Positions 1-22,639 of a DNA stretch of 64,000 nt are shown here, one piece after another; the stretch's first letter is position 1, and each line of letters starts with the position of its first letter. The DNA is taken from the NCBI RefSeq assembly GCF_000972845.2, contig NC_040032.1, forward strand, positions 20,198,248 through 20,262,247, read 5' to 3'. The notes under the pieces are model-generated. The model saw only the letters and a program-made list of their open reading frames with translations, searched no databases and was not told the origin of the DNA. Source of the DNA: Larimichthys crocea. Lineage: Eukaryota; Chordata; Actinopteri; Sciaenidae. Both the position numbers and the translations under genes were made by a program.

Positions 1-20
1 TCGCTTCTATCTCCACCCAG

Positions 21-9141
<9,121 letters not shown>

Positions 9142-11815
9142 AGACACAACTAAAGGCACCTGCACATATACAGACATGAACACAACATTACAAGCGGGGA
9201 ATCACTACTTGATGTTTTCAAGTAATATAACACATCCACTGGCAGCTATTTTGGAGGTCCACAGCTGCATTTCTAAAGTTAAGTTAAAGTTTTTATTCTC
9301 ATTAAGTTTTCCATTGGACCTCCATTATTAGCACCAGAAAAATCTCTTAGATATAGGTGGGCATTTATACACGCACATTAAAATACATACACAGACACAC
9401 ATGTATGCACGTGGAGCACTGAGGCCTGTGGGCTTCATTACATTGTGAAGGTTTGAAGAAAAACTTTTCATTGTGGGCTGAAGAACGAACGGAAGAAAAG
9501 AGGACAAACAAAACTTTGGACTATCAGCTCTGGCCCTGTGCCCAAGAACAGCTGTAATGTTGGAAAACTTTGGCACTAAAAGCAACAAAAGAGACCCTGG
9601 TACTCAAAAACACCTCCTTGATCAACTCTCTTTGAGGGAGAGGTGACGGACAATGATCTCATCACACAAACTCAACTCAAAACCAGGGCCTGAAACCTCG
9701 GTGATAAAGACATTTTAACAAAACAAACAAACAAAAAAAAAAGATTTATTTTGCTATGATAAAAAAGAAGAAACTGATTGTTAAATATAAATCTCTTTAT
9801 ATAAGATTATTTTACTTTTGTGTTGCTTATTTAAAAAGAAAACGGTCTTAAATCTCAGGATCTCTTGTGCTAAGAAGTTGCTGTAGCTGCAGCAAAATGC
9901 CTGAATTTATGATTTCCTGTGAATATATTAGAATATTAAAATATTGTATGTACATATCAACCACAGAAAGACGATTGCCTTTTATAAATTATTCTGAATG
10001 ACACAAAAATGAAGGTTATTAGAGGCGAAAGGAGAGAGGAATTTCACGTTTCACGTGCCAAACCTGTCACACTGTCTTCATGTTCAGGTTTCATTCCAAA
10101 ATGCCACCATATTCAATTTAGATTTCCAATGATCTCCCAAGTTTAAATTAAAACATTGCACCCACTCAGAAATCAGTAGATGCTGTGAGAAATCAGTTCA
10201 AATGAATAACTTAAGTAAACATTTCGGGGATAAAAAATCATCCCGTAATTTGAATTATGACAACTGAGACACGAAATTCTCATTTCCCTTCGACAGCTCA
10301 AACCCTCAAATCTATGTGGTCAAAAAATTCTGGATTGAGCCTTTAAAGATGGCTTAGCTTTGGGAAATTTTGGAAAGAAACCCTCCATTTGTAGTAAGCT
10401 GCTTCGACCTCCAAGTCCAACTGAACAATTTGTGGTTAAATACCAGAAGGAGCCCAGTTCTTGTTGCTGTTGTTGGACGAAGACCACCAGATCTGACAAG
10501 CTGTAATACATTTCTTATGTTAAGACCCAAAGGTCATGAGTTCGACTCATTTACATGTATAAACAAACACATAAGCTTTGAGACACATTACGTGATCTTC
10601 CTCTCACAACAGCTTTTACTCTTTCAGTCTTTGCCTACATGACCACTTTGTCAGAGACAGTGTGTCCAGGGTGGGACTCGTCCTGAAAGGAGGACTGACG
10701 ATTCAGCATGGGGACTCTGTTGGGGAGCTGGCCCAAGCCCACTGTCACTGCTGACAAGGAGAGGAGGGCAGGGAGGTGGGGGTACTGAATTTGAAAGCCT
10801 GTGTGATTGATTTCAAATAGAGGAGAAGGGGGAGGGACCCTCCTTTGTCTGGCTGTAACCCTTCACCCAGCCCAATCTGTTGGCGAGGGGTCCTCAGGTC
10901 CGCAGCCTGGCTGGACAATGAAGGCTTTGCAGGCTTAATGGGTGTGACTATGGACCAGAGGGAGTTTCTGGGGGTAGTGGTGTGAGGATAGCTTGGGCTT
11001 GTGTGCAAATGAAGAGGCTCTTATTATGTTAATGTCACCTCTTCTCTTCCAAACGCCCATATCTTTATCCCTATAGCCACCATCTTTTAAATTACAAATC
11101 TTAATTCAGATTCACCACTCTGCCACTGCCACCAGGACCAGCTGCAGAAAATTCCCCTGTGGGGTTAAAATCATTTCCAACTGAGTCTCAGTCCACCTCC
11201 TGAATCTGACCACAGGCAATACAATTGAGATACAAACAAAATAATCACTGACAGTTGTGTGGAAATAGCTTTCTACAAAATGTATCAGCAAATATGATGT
11301 CTTTCTGCAGATCTCTGATCCTTCAAAGGTCAGCCCAGTCACGACAGTTTGCAATTGGCACACATACCGTACTCTCTGCCTTTCATTTTGCATTACCAGT
11401 TTGTATTGCAGCATTTTTTTTTCTTTCAAGTGTTCTAAAGTTTAAAGGAAAATGGGGAGTTTCATTCCAAAAAGATCTAAATGCATCATCTCCCACTGTG
11501 TAAAACCAATCAACCATTTTGTCAATGAAGGAAACATGTATCTTCTCTCCTTATGTGTTTGCATTTTAAGCTGTCGATGACTCATTTTGGAATGAAGCTC
11601 TCTCATTTATATCCACAAAGTGTCCAGATAAATTTGCATCTATACATTCCAGTTATCTGCTCTTCTCCCAGATACAAACTGTAAACAATCACAGCGTTAT
11701 TAAACATTTCCTCAAGAGAATTATTTTAGAAATATCTAATTTATTTGTTTATTGTTTTGTTTTTATATGAAATAAAGTATAATTTAAAATAAAGCAGCCG
11801 TGTCCTTGTCTCTGT
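9142..11815 (+). other. fgfr4: Probable fgfr4 3' UTR with polyadenylation signals
   Basis: No coding exon follows the fgfr4 stop codon. The first possible poly(A) signal is ATTAAA at 9935-9940, giving a UTR of about 0.8 kb. The stronger site is a pair of AATAAA hexamers at 11771-11776 and 11788-11793, followed by a GU-rich stretch (about 11800-11822), which would give a UTR of about 2.7 kb. Both could be used. The region holds an A-rich tract near 9720-9745 but no obvious transposon. The UTR end is inferred from these signals only. Confidence 0.5.
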
Positions 11816-13140
11816 CTTTGCATAAAACATTTTTTGCCGATCAGCCATATCCTGATTCTTGACAGGTTGTTATCATTCCCATCAGTTAATATTGCCCCCC
11901 CCCCCCCCCCCCATTTTGCATAATAAGCTATCCTTGTCTAGCAGAGGGGGTAGATAACTATCTAGTTCACCTGGGCTCCCAGGCTTAAAGCTGACCCATG
12001 TACTTCCCTCTACCTTAGATGTTCAATTCGAAGGAGACCCCGGAGTAGACCCCAAATATGTTTGCAAGATTATATTACTGATCTATCTTTGGAACACCTC
12101 AGAATACCCAGCACCAGCAAGGGGCTGGGAAACGTTGCTGGGGAGTTTGGAAGTCTGGTTGACCTTCCTTAGCTTGCTGCCACAGCAACATGGTAACGGT
12201 TCCTGTTGCAAACTCATTTTGTGTTCACATACCAGGTTTTAGCTAAGTGGTGGATGCAGTTGGTGATTGTAGCCACATCTCATTGTTGTAGTAGCTCAAC
12301 CAGTTCATTGTTTTTATGAATGAGGTGGAGAAGGTGAGTGGAAACAGTGTCTAGGGAGCATTTCTGCCTGTTATTGGCATAAGAGTCCTCAGCTAACATG
12401 TGTAAAAGGTCAATTCCTTGAGCCAGTTTGTGCCCATTGTAACTTTAAAAGGACAATCGCAGGTTATTTCAACTTTCAACTTATTTTTTCTAGTTTCTAG
12501 TTTCAGTGATAAAAACACTGTACTCAATAAATTAACAAATGAGATCTGTGAACATCTAGACTGTGTTTATCCAGACTATCTAAACTCCTTAATTCTGAGG
12601 TAATAATTTTACTGTCTTGCTCTTCCACATGTTTTGCTAATCTGATGGCTTGTTCCCAACCTGTCTGATCACCTGACTGCTCATGTTTTTTGACCTGTCT
12701 CCTTCAGTTCCCAGAGCTTAGCAATTAACTTGTGAGTGACTTGTGAGTTTAAGTGAGTTAAATATTACCAAAATCTTGACAAAAACTATGAAACTGAAAT
12801 TTTCTACAAAAAAATTAGTAACTTTGCAACTTGAATTCTTTGTGCTGCTCCAGAAAGAAAACCAAAAATTGCTTCTACTTTTGTTAATAAAATGTGTACA
12901 TTGTTTTAATTTCAGGAGTTTCAAAGAGAAACATTGGATAGGACAGGATAGAGACTAAAGCGATAAATGGAAAGATTAAGCAGAATGGGAGAGAAACAAA
13001 TGTGAGAAAGATTAAAGACAGAGACGGACACAGAGAGGGAGAGAGAGACGGCGAGACGGAAGAATGAAGAGATGGAGGTTAAAGGTCAAGAGGAGGGAGG
13101 AGAGGGCAGCAGTGATCCCGGTCAGCCCAAGCCTTTTGAA
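11816..13140. other. Intergenic DNA, no gene seen
   Basis: AT-rich unique sequence after the fgfr4 poly(A) signals. The one simple feature is a run of 18 C at 11895-11912. No coding signal, RNA gene or repeat that I recognise. Confidence 0.6.
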
Positions 13141-13142
<2 letters not shown>

Positions 13143-13186
<44 letters not shown>

Positions 13187-13314
13187 TACTTTACTGTGTA
13201 TGTGTACATGATTACGTGTCAGTGTGTGTTATCTCCTGTGTACATGGTGTGTGGTCTGTCATGTATGTGTGTGTCTCTTATCTCCCATGTACAATAAATC
13301 TTGATCACCCAGAG

Positions 13315-13359
<45 letters not shown>
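13143..13359. repeat. (GT)n and (CT)n microsatellites
   Basis: A (GT) tract of about 21 units at 13143-13184, a degenerate TG-rich stretch, then a (CT) tract at about 13314-13359. They generate spurious Cys-Val and Leu-Ser open frames on both strands. Confidence 0.95.
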
Positions 13360-13362
<3 letters not shown>

Positions 13363-15077
13363 CTCCCCTCCTGCTTGAACAGATAAAAGTCTCAGTCTGG
13401 GATTTGTGTCTCGAGGTGTGTGTGCGTGCGTGACATGAATTATAACTACCAGCATTATTTGTGTAATGGCGTTTTAAAATGCAGAAAATAAAACTCTAAT
13501 TGGTTGACATCCATGGCGAGGTTGAGGCATGTTCTGCTTGGCACAAAGTCCCATTAATTATTGGAGAACGTTGTAGATTCCTTGTCTACACATGTTTGCT
13601 TAAGAGCAAAATACTCACTATTTTCTGCTTACAGCGATTAGTAAGAGGTGGAAGAGGCAATATCGTGCAATTTGCTCACTTTCAGTGGGTCTTCACAGGT
13701 TCAGAGAGCTTTCTGATCGACTGTTAGAGTTATGGAGGGTGCCGGGGACAATCAGACCTGATCCTGAACCAACTACCGACAGATAATTCTGTAACATAGG
13801 TGTAAGTGTCACAGACTGGCAGGCAAACAAATAAACTGACTATAGACGGGCACAAAATAAACTAGGTCCTAAGCGGGACACAGCACAAAACGGTGAGTAG
13901 GCCTATAATGCAGCAAGGGCAGGAAGTTTGGCCAGAGCTCTTATATATATATTGATAGCAGACAGGTGTACTGACTGCAGATAATGGGCAACCGACCCCA
14001 CAGACTTGACACACAGACTTGAGATCTGCAGTAATACATTCAGACTGTGCAACACCTGATTAAAATAAACACATAAACTTGTGGAGACTGTTTGCACAGC
14101 AGATATTAAGAGATATCATATCAGGAAACTCACAGGTGTATCAATGACTTCACTTTGTCCTCATTATGTGTGTTGGTTCACTGTCACTGTTACTGGGACA
14201 CTTACTCATCATTACTTTTAGTAAGCCCTAATTCAATATGTCTGCAGTGCAACAAGACCATTAGTCCAGTTTCTCCTCATTTTTCCCTCTACCCATTTTT
14301 ATGCAGTCAGCAGATGACAGGCTGGCAGTACCACAGCATAGCAGGAAGCTACAATAACGTAAGGGAAAACTGCAAATTAATTAGACCATTTATTTAGATT
14401 TAGTGGTTTGTTTGTATTTTTTGCAAATTTCTTTGGACAACCTCTGACAGAATGAACTGAGTCATAGAGGATGTTTTCTGGCTTCGTGATGTTTCTGGAG
14501 AGTAAGTCATTTTAATCACTTTTCACGTCCTGAAGTTAAGTTTGAGGTTTAGGTTCCCTGTGGAGTTTTAGATCTCTAGCACCACGGAGGAAACAAGCCA
14601 AGATACGTTACAATGTGCCAGGTAAGACGGGGAAGAAGGAGACTGAAAGAGAGTAAACAATGCTGGATATTAAATACTTAAAAGAATTGGCTTTGTAAAT
14701 GTTTTACGAGGAAGGAAACGCGTTCAACAAGTTTGTTAGACCTTAAGGATACACACAATGGTGAGCAACACTGAATGTAAACATAAGTTTTGTTTGTTTA
14801 CAAGAAAACTCCACAGGGAACCTTTAAGGTTTGGATCAGGATGTAGTTTAGGTTTAGGATACAGGTGTTAAGGAATGTAGTCAGTACCATGTGTTATTTT
14901 ATTACATCAAAGTTTTAAACTGAACCATATTTAGGATGACAGTAAAGCCTGATGTGGTGTACACACACAAAGAGAGACTCAAACATCTACATGTGTAATG
15001 TATACACACAGAGCCCTCTTATCTCCCCAGTACAGTGTGTTCAATCTGCTGTGATTGCTTAACTCTAGATAGGAAGA
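13360..15077. other. Intergenic DNA, no gene seen
   Basis: Unique AT-rich sequence with no coding pattern, RNA gene or recognised repeat family. Confidence 0.55.
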
Positions 15078-15091
15078 ATGTGTGTGTGTGT

Positions 15092-15134
<43 letters not shown>
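15078..15134. repeat. (TG)n microsatellite
   Basis: An almost pure TG tract with one TATG interruption near 15097. Confidence 0.95.
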
Positions 15135-15137
<3 letters not shown>

Positions 15138-17399
15138 CACAGCTGTACCTCTACTGACCTAGTATCACATTAGGCCAGGCAACCGGCAGAAACTGCAGGA
15201 CGTCACCAATCTGGCACAATTGTCCTGTATACTATTTTTTAAAAATGTTTTGTTTTTCATTTTTAATCAACTTTTTCCAAGTCTTTATTCTAAGATATTC
15301 TAAGAGTGGTATAACCTTAAATCATTAATTTCCAGCTGTACAGACCTGTTTATAACCTGTTATAAAGTTGATAATATTTGTTGCAGTTCATTCCTATCAA
15401 TATTCTGCTCAGGGCTTGATTTGTGTGTGTGTTTTTGCTGGGTGTGTACTGTATATGAGTGCAGTGTTAGACTCAGCAGCCAGTATATCTGCTGACTTGT
15501 TTCCTCCTCAACTCGTCTGATTAGTCAGCGAGGGTCCAGTCTGTATTGTGGGACTCTATTTGACGACTAATCCAGCTCCCATTCAGTCAAATGAGCTATT
15601 GCTGCTGCTAGAAACCCCTCAGACACCAGTTTTACTGACTTTCATCGTGTTTCTGGGTGCTGCTGAGTAAGCTTAATGACAGTAGCGACTACAACACCAC
15701 CTACTCTGTAAAATAATGTAGAGTAAATCCACAGTAAGTGGATAAACTGTCTGTGTTTTGGCCCTCCATCCACTCCAAACCCCCATAATACATGCTTTTA
15801 AAATGTAATTTCTGTTGTGCATGGAAGGACAAATATAAATGTCATGTGAAACTTAGCTGAACTTTGCTGAATAACTGGTGTTAAGTTGTTTTACAAGTTG
15901 TTCAATAAACTTAAATAATAAACAATGCAGACGACAACATACAAGTCTGCTTCTAGTAACCTTAATAAAGCACAAGTGTAAATGGGTAGGGACAGAATTC
16001 AACACTAACTCTCACAGTGGTGTCATGATTAGGTAAAGAAACAAACTTGACTCATCCTAACATGTAAAGACACACAGCAAGTTTCCATCATATGACTTCT
16101 TCCAAGCTCTTAAACAAAGCATACTGGGAAGTCTTTTTTGTGAGTCCAAATTTCAAAATAGAAACTAGAACCTTAAAGTTGACTTGAAGGGAATAAAACA
16201 TTAACGACAAAACATGAGTTGATTGCATTAAATTTACCAGCAGACTGTTTATTGGAGAGCTAAACTTTCTTTCTTTCTTCACAAAGCACAGTTTTCTTGG
16301 AACATCCGAGATCTTCAGATTGAGGCGTCTTGGCGCAGTTATTCAGCGCAGTGTGAGTTCACATGAAGTTGTCTTCAACTGCAAAAATACACCAAACAAG
16401 GAAGGAAAAGTCCAGAGTCTGAATGAACTGCAGGTCATGGTAATTGTGAGCATACGGTTTGAGGGTTTAAACCCACATCCTCAGCCACCCATGAAACTGT
16501 TACTGTCAGCTTTGAAAGAGAGTGAGACATAATCCAGATACATTTTCAGTAAATTCCGGTCTGTATTTGTTGAATCAACAATAGTTATCATCACTTGGTG
16601 AATTTCAATAATCAAAGGATCATATTTGTTATGAAGGCACAGAGACTAGACGTTTTGATCCTTAAAAAGGAAAGGAAAATGTCAGAGTCAGAGGCAAAAT
16701 AAACTGTACTGCTGACTATATCTGTCTCATCTTTCTCTACTCGTCATCCTTATAACATCATAAAAATTCCAACAGCAATAGACTCATCTGTAGCAGCCTA
16801 AATATTTAAGGTTTGTTGTGCCAAAAAATGGTATCGTACCAACCCTAAACACCCTCCTACTTCTCAAAGTCTCTGAGAACCTAGGAGTTGTAAACTTACA
16901 GTGGGATAAAAAGTTTGAGAGGTCAAAAAAAAAAGAAAGAGAGAGAAAGAATGGAGGAAAAGCATCACTAGTCTCATGAAAGACAGAAAGAAATGAGAAA
17001 ACAACAAAATAGTCCTCACAGGTCATGCCTGATAAATGTAGGTGACCCGAAAAGTCAGCATCATGCCTTTAACGCTTGACGAGTGTTTATTTTTTACATT
17101 ACAACATAACATAATGCTGCAAACATACTACTTACAGCTGTAAGGTAACGTTATTTCAAAAGATGAAGGACATAATATAGCTACAGTATTATTATATGTG
17201 TGAGACGTTATGGTAGATAAATGCTCTGTTTGGGACAGAAGTTTAAAGTACCGTTAGGTACTGTTCTGGTCCCATTTTGGAAAGTTTAATAAAAATGACC
17301 CCATTATGTGACTGTGTTTGCCATTTGGCTAGTCCTCATTCCCATCCTCCGAAATATTCATCTGCAGTTCAAGTGAAACATACTGATAAAATATGAACA
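15135..17399. other. Intergenic DNA, no gene seen
   Basis: AT-rich unique sequence. An A/G-rich stretch lies at about 16921-16960. The short open frames have no recognisable domains. Confidence 0.55.
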
Positions 17400-17860
17400 T
17401 TACATTACATTACATTACATTACACTGCATTTAGCAGACACTTTTATCCAAAGCGACTTACAGAGGAGGACATAAGCTGAGAAAGGTGTAAAGGAGCACA
17501 GAGTAGTTGTTAGTTTTGTTAGTTTCGTTAGGCAGGGAAGCATTCTCGAAACAGAAAGGTTTTTACAAGTTTTTTAAAGGTTGAAAGGGATGTTGCTGTT
17601 CTTGTAGCCGTTGGTAGGTCATTCCACCATTTGGGGACGACCACAGAGAAGAGTTTAGAGTGACCTCGCTTTGCGAGAGGCGCGGGTACAACTAGACGGT
17701 TTGTATGAGCGGAGCGTAACGCCCTGGTCGGGATGTGAGCCTTTAGTAAGACGCTGAGATAGGCAGGGGCAGATCCTGAGATGGTTTTGTAGGCTAGCGT
17801 CAGAGCTTTGTGTTTAATTCTGGCAGCTACAGGCAGCCAGTGCAGGTCGCTGAAGAGTGG
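17400..17860 (-). mobile_element. 5'-truncated L2-clade LINE, 3' end
   Basis: Read on the minus strand, 17860 to 17528 is an uninterrupted frame of 110 codons ending in TAA. It has the hallmarks of the C-terminal region of L2/CR1-type reverse transcriptases: SDLHWLPVAARIKHKALTLA, a YLS motif, TRALRSAH and VPKWWNDLP, then a TFKKLVKTFLF ending. Downstream is a short 3' UTR with the fish-wide motif GTCGCTTTGGATAAA (about 17443-17457, reverse complement). The tail is four to five TGTAA units (17400-17424). The reverse transcriptase core and the endonuclease are missing, so this is a dead 5'-truncated insertion, but the lack of any stop in the retained frame suggests it is young. The family name comes from memory of protein motifs, not from a search. 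Confidence 0.85.
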
Positions 17861-18535
17861 ACATACACATTTTATGTATAGGACTTTTAATTCTAGTCAT
17901 AACCCGCTCTACCCTGCTATACAGTCTGATGCTGCTACTTTGGATATGAAAGAGGATTTGACTTTTTGCCTGTGACTAACTTTAATGTCCCTCTTTTAGT
18001 ATCGTCCTGTGTATGTAGGCATCATGTGCATATTGATATTATGACGATCAGAAACATAAAAAAGCCGACCACCTTTTCAAGTTAGCATCAGCTATAGCTA
18101 ATGCAATCTGCTAACAAACAGCAAAATCCGTGGATGTTGGCTTGAAATCAGAAGCCTAGACTGAAAATCAAGGACCCATTGTTTCAAAAATGACTATGAA
18201 TTTGACAGTGTGCTCCAAACACCCCGGTGCTCTTGCCAGAGGTTCATAAAAGACTGCTATTAATGTGCATGATAATACTTTGTGTTTTGTTGTTCCCAGT
18301 AGTTTATACTCTGTGTTCTCTTGTAGTACCTTTGTGCAGGTAGAGATATTAGGCAGGACAAAACTTGAACTGCTTCATTGGACATTTAAAAATCAGCCGT
18401 TAACAGAGATGGGAGATGGACTAGAAACATGGAGCAACTTCTCTGTTTATCGCTGTTTAAAGTTTAACCACTTTGCTACAGCACATTGAACCCTGGACCA
18501 CAGGAACACACACACACTTTACAATTGTAGTCCTG
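17861..18535. other. Intergenic DNA, no gene seen
   Basis: Follows the truncated 5' side of the LINE. Unique sequence with no recognised element. Confidence 0.5.

Positions 18536-18574
<39 letters not shown>
18536..18574. repeat. (TG)n microsatellite
   Basis: A near-perfect TG tract of about 18 units, followed by TATGTAGG. Confidence 0.95.
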
Positions 18575-18579
<5 letters not shown>

Positions 18580-18832
18580 AGGGTCCAGTGCAATGTTTGT
18601 TGCTCTACTTTATCTATTGACCTCCGGAAGTATTTGTGATTCTGTCTACACACACACAGTGAGTGATAAGGCCAGGAAGAGAGTGTGGACACAGGATGTT
18701 GAGTTAACACTGGGACAACATGAGAGCAGCTTATCACACAGAGAAGCAGCCATAACACAAGTGGATACATACTGGTGTCTGCTGACACAGCCTGCCCCAG
18801 AGAGGAAACCAGTTAGTTAGTTAGTTACCGGT

Positions 18833-18835
18833 AGT

Positions 18836-18880
<45 letters not shown>
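18833..18880. repeat. (GATA)n microsatellite
   Basis: About 11 GATA units, preceded at 18811-18827 by a short (TTAG)n run. A pure, long tetranucleotide tract, so probably length-variable between individuals. Confidence 0.95.
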
Positions 18881-20608
18881 TGCACTGTGCAAAATAGAAC
18901 TGAAAACTCTGAATTACTGACCAGGCAGCTGCTGAATGAAACAGACACTGGAGCTGTTTTTAATTGGCTGGTTTGTGGTTGTTTGATGAAATGCAAAATG
19001 CTTGAAATATGCACCACTTAAGCCCAGTACCCACAGTGGAGCCTTGTAAGTACATGGAAAAGAGAGAGGATGTGACATCTCTGTGAGGTCTTGGTGTATA
19101 TTCAACATTTCAGAGGGTCAAAAAGTACAGCAGTTTCTACTGTTGTGCAATGAGTTTGATCAGAACAGTTATTTCACAAGGCTGTCATTATATTTCCATC
19201 ACCTCTGCTAACAAAAATGTTTTGACTGAGTTTATCCCATGCATACTATTTTTTATTATATTACTTAACAATATGGACAGTGGTGTATTGTTGTGGGACT
19301 GCCGATTGACTCGATTGAGACACAGGCAGTTTGATTTGAGTGAACACGACACAAATTCTGAGCACAACTCAAAGTCTGCAAGTCAACATTTGAAAGCTGG
19401 CTGCACATTTGTAAGAGCAGAATCAGATTTGAGTGTTTAGATCCTGAACATGTGCAGCTAATTTGATCTTCACTTTTATCCAGCTGTTGCTGTTTTTGCA
19501 ACTTCGGACCAAAAAGCTGCAACAAGGACATCCAGACATCATTGTCAGAGTTAAAGCCTTATTGCAAATAAGATATACATACATGCCAATGTACAGTTTC
19601 ACTGCTTCATGATCCCCCCTCCAACTTGATTTGACTCCCTCTGGTGATCAGGAACAAACATGTAGACGTGTTTGTGTGTGTGTGCGTGTGTGTGTACAAA
19701 TATGTGTGTATACAAGAAATGTGCAGCAGTTGTTTGAAATTTTGGAAATATTTCATGTGTTGATTTTCCAGTCTTAAAAAGTCAGACAAAAGGACAATTT
19801 AGGTTTTTTTACAGCTTTAAAATGCAACAGTATTATGTAAGGTTAATATCTCTCATATTACTGGAGAAATTATGGATTTTGCCAGCTCTGTTTGAAGACA
19901 TTATAATTTGAAAACTTGAACATGTGTCTGTGTGTGTGTGCCTATATGTGCATGTATCGGAGACAGAGAGATGCTTTGGCTGGGACAATTTGCAACAGAC
20001 CGGATCAGGTAACATAAGAGGACAGCCCAAAGTCATGGACAAAGCAGCACCCCTAAAACTGTAGACACCCCCCGCCTGGCGTCTGCTGTTACCCCACAGG
20101 GTCAGAACAGAGACAGATTGAGCTTATGGTAATATCTATTAAAGAATATATTTAACAAATCTGTTTCTGTAAATGAAACACAGAAGAATTCATTTTTGAA
20201 CACATTTGATTAACAGTAAGTAAAGTTTTACAGTAAAGTTTCTCCCACCATGCGAGATGACATCTAAAACAAAATGCACCAGCAGAGGAAAGGTTCAGGT
20301 TATATTAGTCGGTCTTGTTTCTCTACTTAGGCCAAATACTTCAAACAGATTTAGTCATTCTGTAAATATCAAACAGCGAAGCACATTAAACGCTCATATT
20401 GTGATATTGTTAGAGGCCCCGGCATCCTGAGCAGCATATGCAGACAAGAGGGGCCCCATAACTCTGGTTTCCCCTCCACCCGTCTCCGCTGCTGCCGACT
20501 GGCCCTTGTTATTTATTGCTCTGTAATTTCTGCAGACTAATTGATTTGGCTCGGCTTTCAGGCTGCAAGGAGGCAGGAAGTCAGGCAACCAAGAGGTTAA
20601 GAGGGAGG
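18881..20608. other. Intergenic DNA, no gene seen
   Basis: Unique sequence with short interrupted TG tracts (19671-19710, 19921-19950). The more balanced block at 20395-20600 is treated among the findings. Confidence 0.5.
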
Positions 20609-20775
20609 AAAGTGTGTGTGTGTAGGTGTGTGCGTCTGTGTGTGTGTGTGTGTGTGTGTGTGTCAATGAGAGGAAGGGATAAAAAGAAGTGTGTTTCTTA
20701 GAGATAGAAAGATGAATATGTGAGAACAAAGTTGAGGAAGAGAAGATGATTATGTTCAAGAAACAGAGTGTGTGT

Positions 20776-20829
<54 letters not shown>
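20609..20829. repeat. Pair of (GT)n microsatellites
   Basis: Two TG-rich tracts, 20609-20663 (interrupted) and 20769-20829 (about 30 units with one CTG break), separated by about 100 bp of purine-rich sequence. Confidence 0.93.
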
Positions 20830-20830
<1 letters not shown>

Positions 20831-22639
20831 CTAAGGGTGTGATGTGTGATATGTGACGTGTCACATATTTACTGCTGATTTGTTATGTGTGTTTGTCAAC
20901 TGGATTTAAATACTGTGTGTGACTGTATTCATTCTGTCAGATCCAATACCCTAAATGTCTGCTGTGGGTATAATTCAATTTCCATACACTTACAGCTGGT
21001 CTAGACTTTACAGAGACTCAACAATTCCCACCATGAGCAAGCAAAATCCTTTTTTCTATGCAAATATGAACGATCTTTTAAATGAGAACGAGTGTAAGTA
21101 ACAAGCTCTAAAACTTTCCAGCAACAAAAAGACATTCATAACGGCTTATGGTTAATGGTTCGACAGGCTGCTATGAGCGGCACGGGATTGGTCAAAGGCC
21201 GACAGCTAAAAGAGTCAATAGGCTGATTATTGGTAGCATTTTCTAGCTGGTGTACCTGGGATGCAGAATAAGTAGTCAGTGCAGAGATTCATCACACATT
21301 TAATGAATCTCTACAGAGCAAAGGGGGAAAAATGTGATGCAAACAGTGCAAATATACGACAATGAGAGCGACAAATTGAAGCCAACTCCCCTCCGAAATA
21401 TGACCAATCCACGTAAACATACTGCAACAGTTAATCAGATCTTGAAAACCACTGAAGGATCCCTTAAATATACGTTATTTTTTCTCTATTCTTCTGTTTC
21501 TGATTCAAAAGTCTATGAAAACAAAACCCCAGTTGTAATAAACTGTACCGGTAATTATCCTTTAAAATCTGTAAGATTACCTGAAACATTCAGCAAATTG
21601 ATTTTTATCATGGAATGAAAACACCAGCTATGTGTATTGTAGGAAAACACACTGAAAACAACCCAAAAGCACTACAGTTTGTTTTTGAAAATGGTCAACA
21701 GGAATGCAAATTAAACATTAAGTATAGGTAATTAGCAGTAAATGGAGCAAAGCATACAAAGATCTATGTATCGTGCTTTAAGCCAAACTAAGCAGCATTT
21801 CAGCTGTGGCTTTTGGTCAGCATTAGATTTCTACAATTTATAGCTCCATGCTAAGTGGTTTCAGGTCAGAAAATGAGGGTTCAATTAAATTATCCCCCAG
21901 ACAACACTTAGTGAAGGTCAGTAGCTGGCTGAGATCAGCCTGCTCAATGTAAAAAGCATCAATGCACTCCTGTCCAGCTGGTCTGTCAGCAGAAGGCTTT
22001 CAGGGGAGACTGTCACACCCCAAAGACTAAATTGCTCCCTCAGGCCTCATTTAAGACAGTCGATGGACAGCAGGTGGAACAGGACTGGAGGAGATACAAA
22101 CTCCTTCCCCCACACTGACCTCCTCCTTGTGTGCTATTTGATATTGCTCATATAGCCAAGATTTAATGTTTATGTGTGAGTTTATTAAGAGCGATTAGTT
22201 CTCTCTGCAAAATTCTTTTGGTGCTTAGATTCATTTAGAGTCAAATGCCAGAACTTGTTTCCAGCAAATCTAACTGGGTAATTACATAAATGGTCAATTT
22301 TATGCTCAATAAGTGTCTCTGACTGTATTACATTTACATTCAACGATCTCGCATTGGCAAATACATCTTGTAGGGGACAAAATGTCACTGATCTTGTTTT
22401 TATCAAGACAAAAGGGACATGTTGATATTGACTGGATCTGCACAGCGTTCACTTCAGTCCGAACTTTAGCCACTTTAATCACTAAATATGACGTCAGTTG
22501 GTCATCCAAAACTCACTGAGCTATAGTTCACCGTGTGTATGGGCTGGTTGCAACTTGCACGACCTGAAGAAATTACAGTGAATTCACTCTCCACCTTCAC
22601 TGATGGTTCAGACAATGATTCAGAGTTGGACTGGTACGA
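20830..22639. other. Intergenic DNA, no gene seen
   Basis: AT-rich unique sequence. The longest frame (94 codons at 21334-21618) has no domain and no codon bias. Confidence 0.5.

Noticed and set aside
17400..17424. Tandem CATTA units as an independent microsatellite or short CRISPR-like array
   Set aside because: They are the 3' tail of the minus-strand LINE; the units have no spacers.
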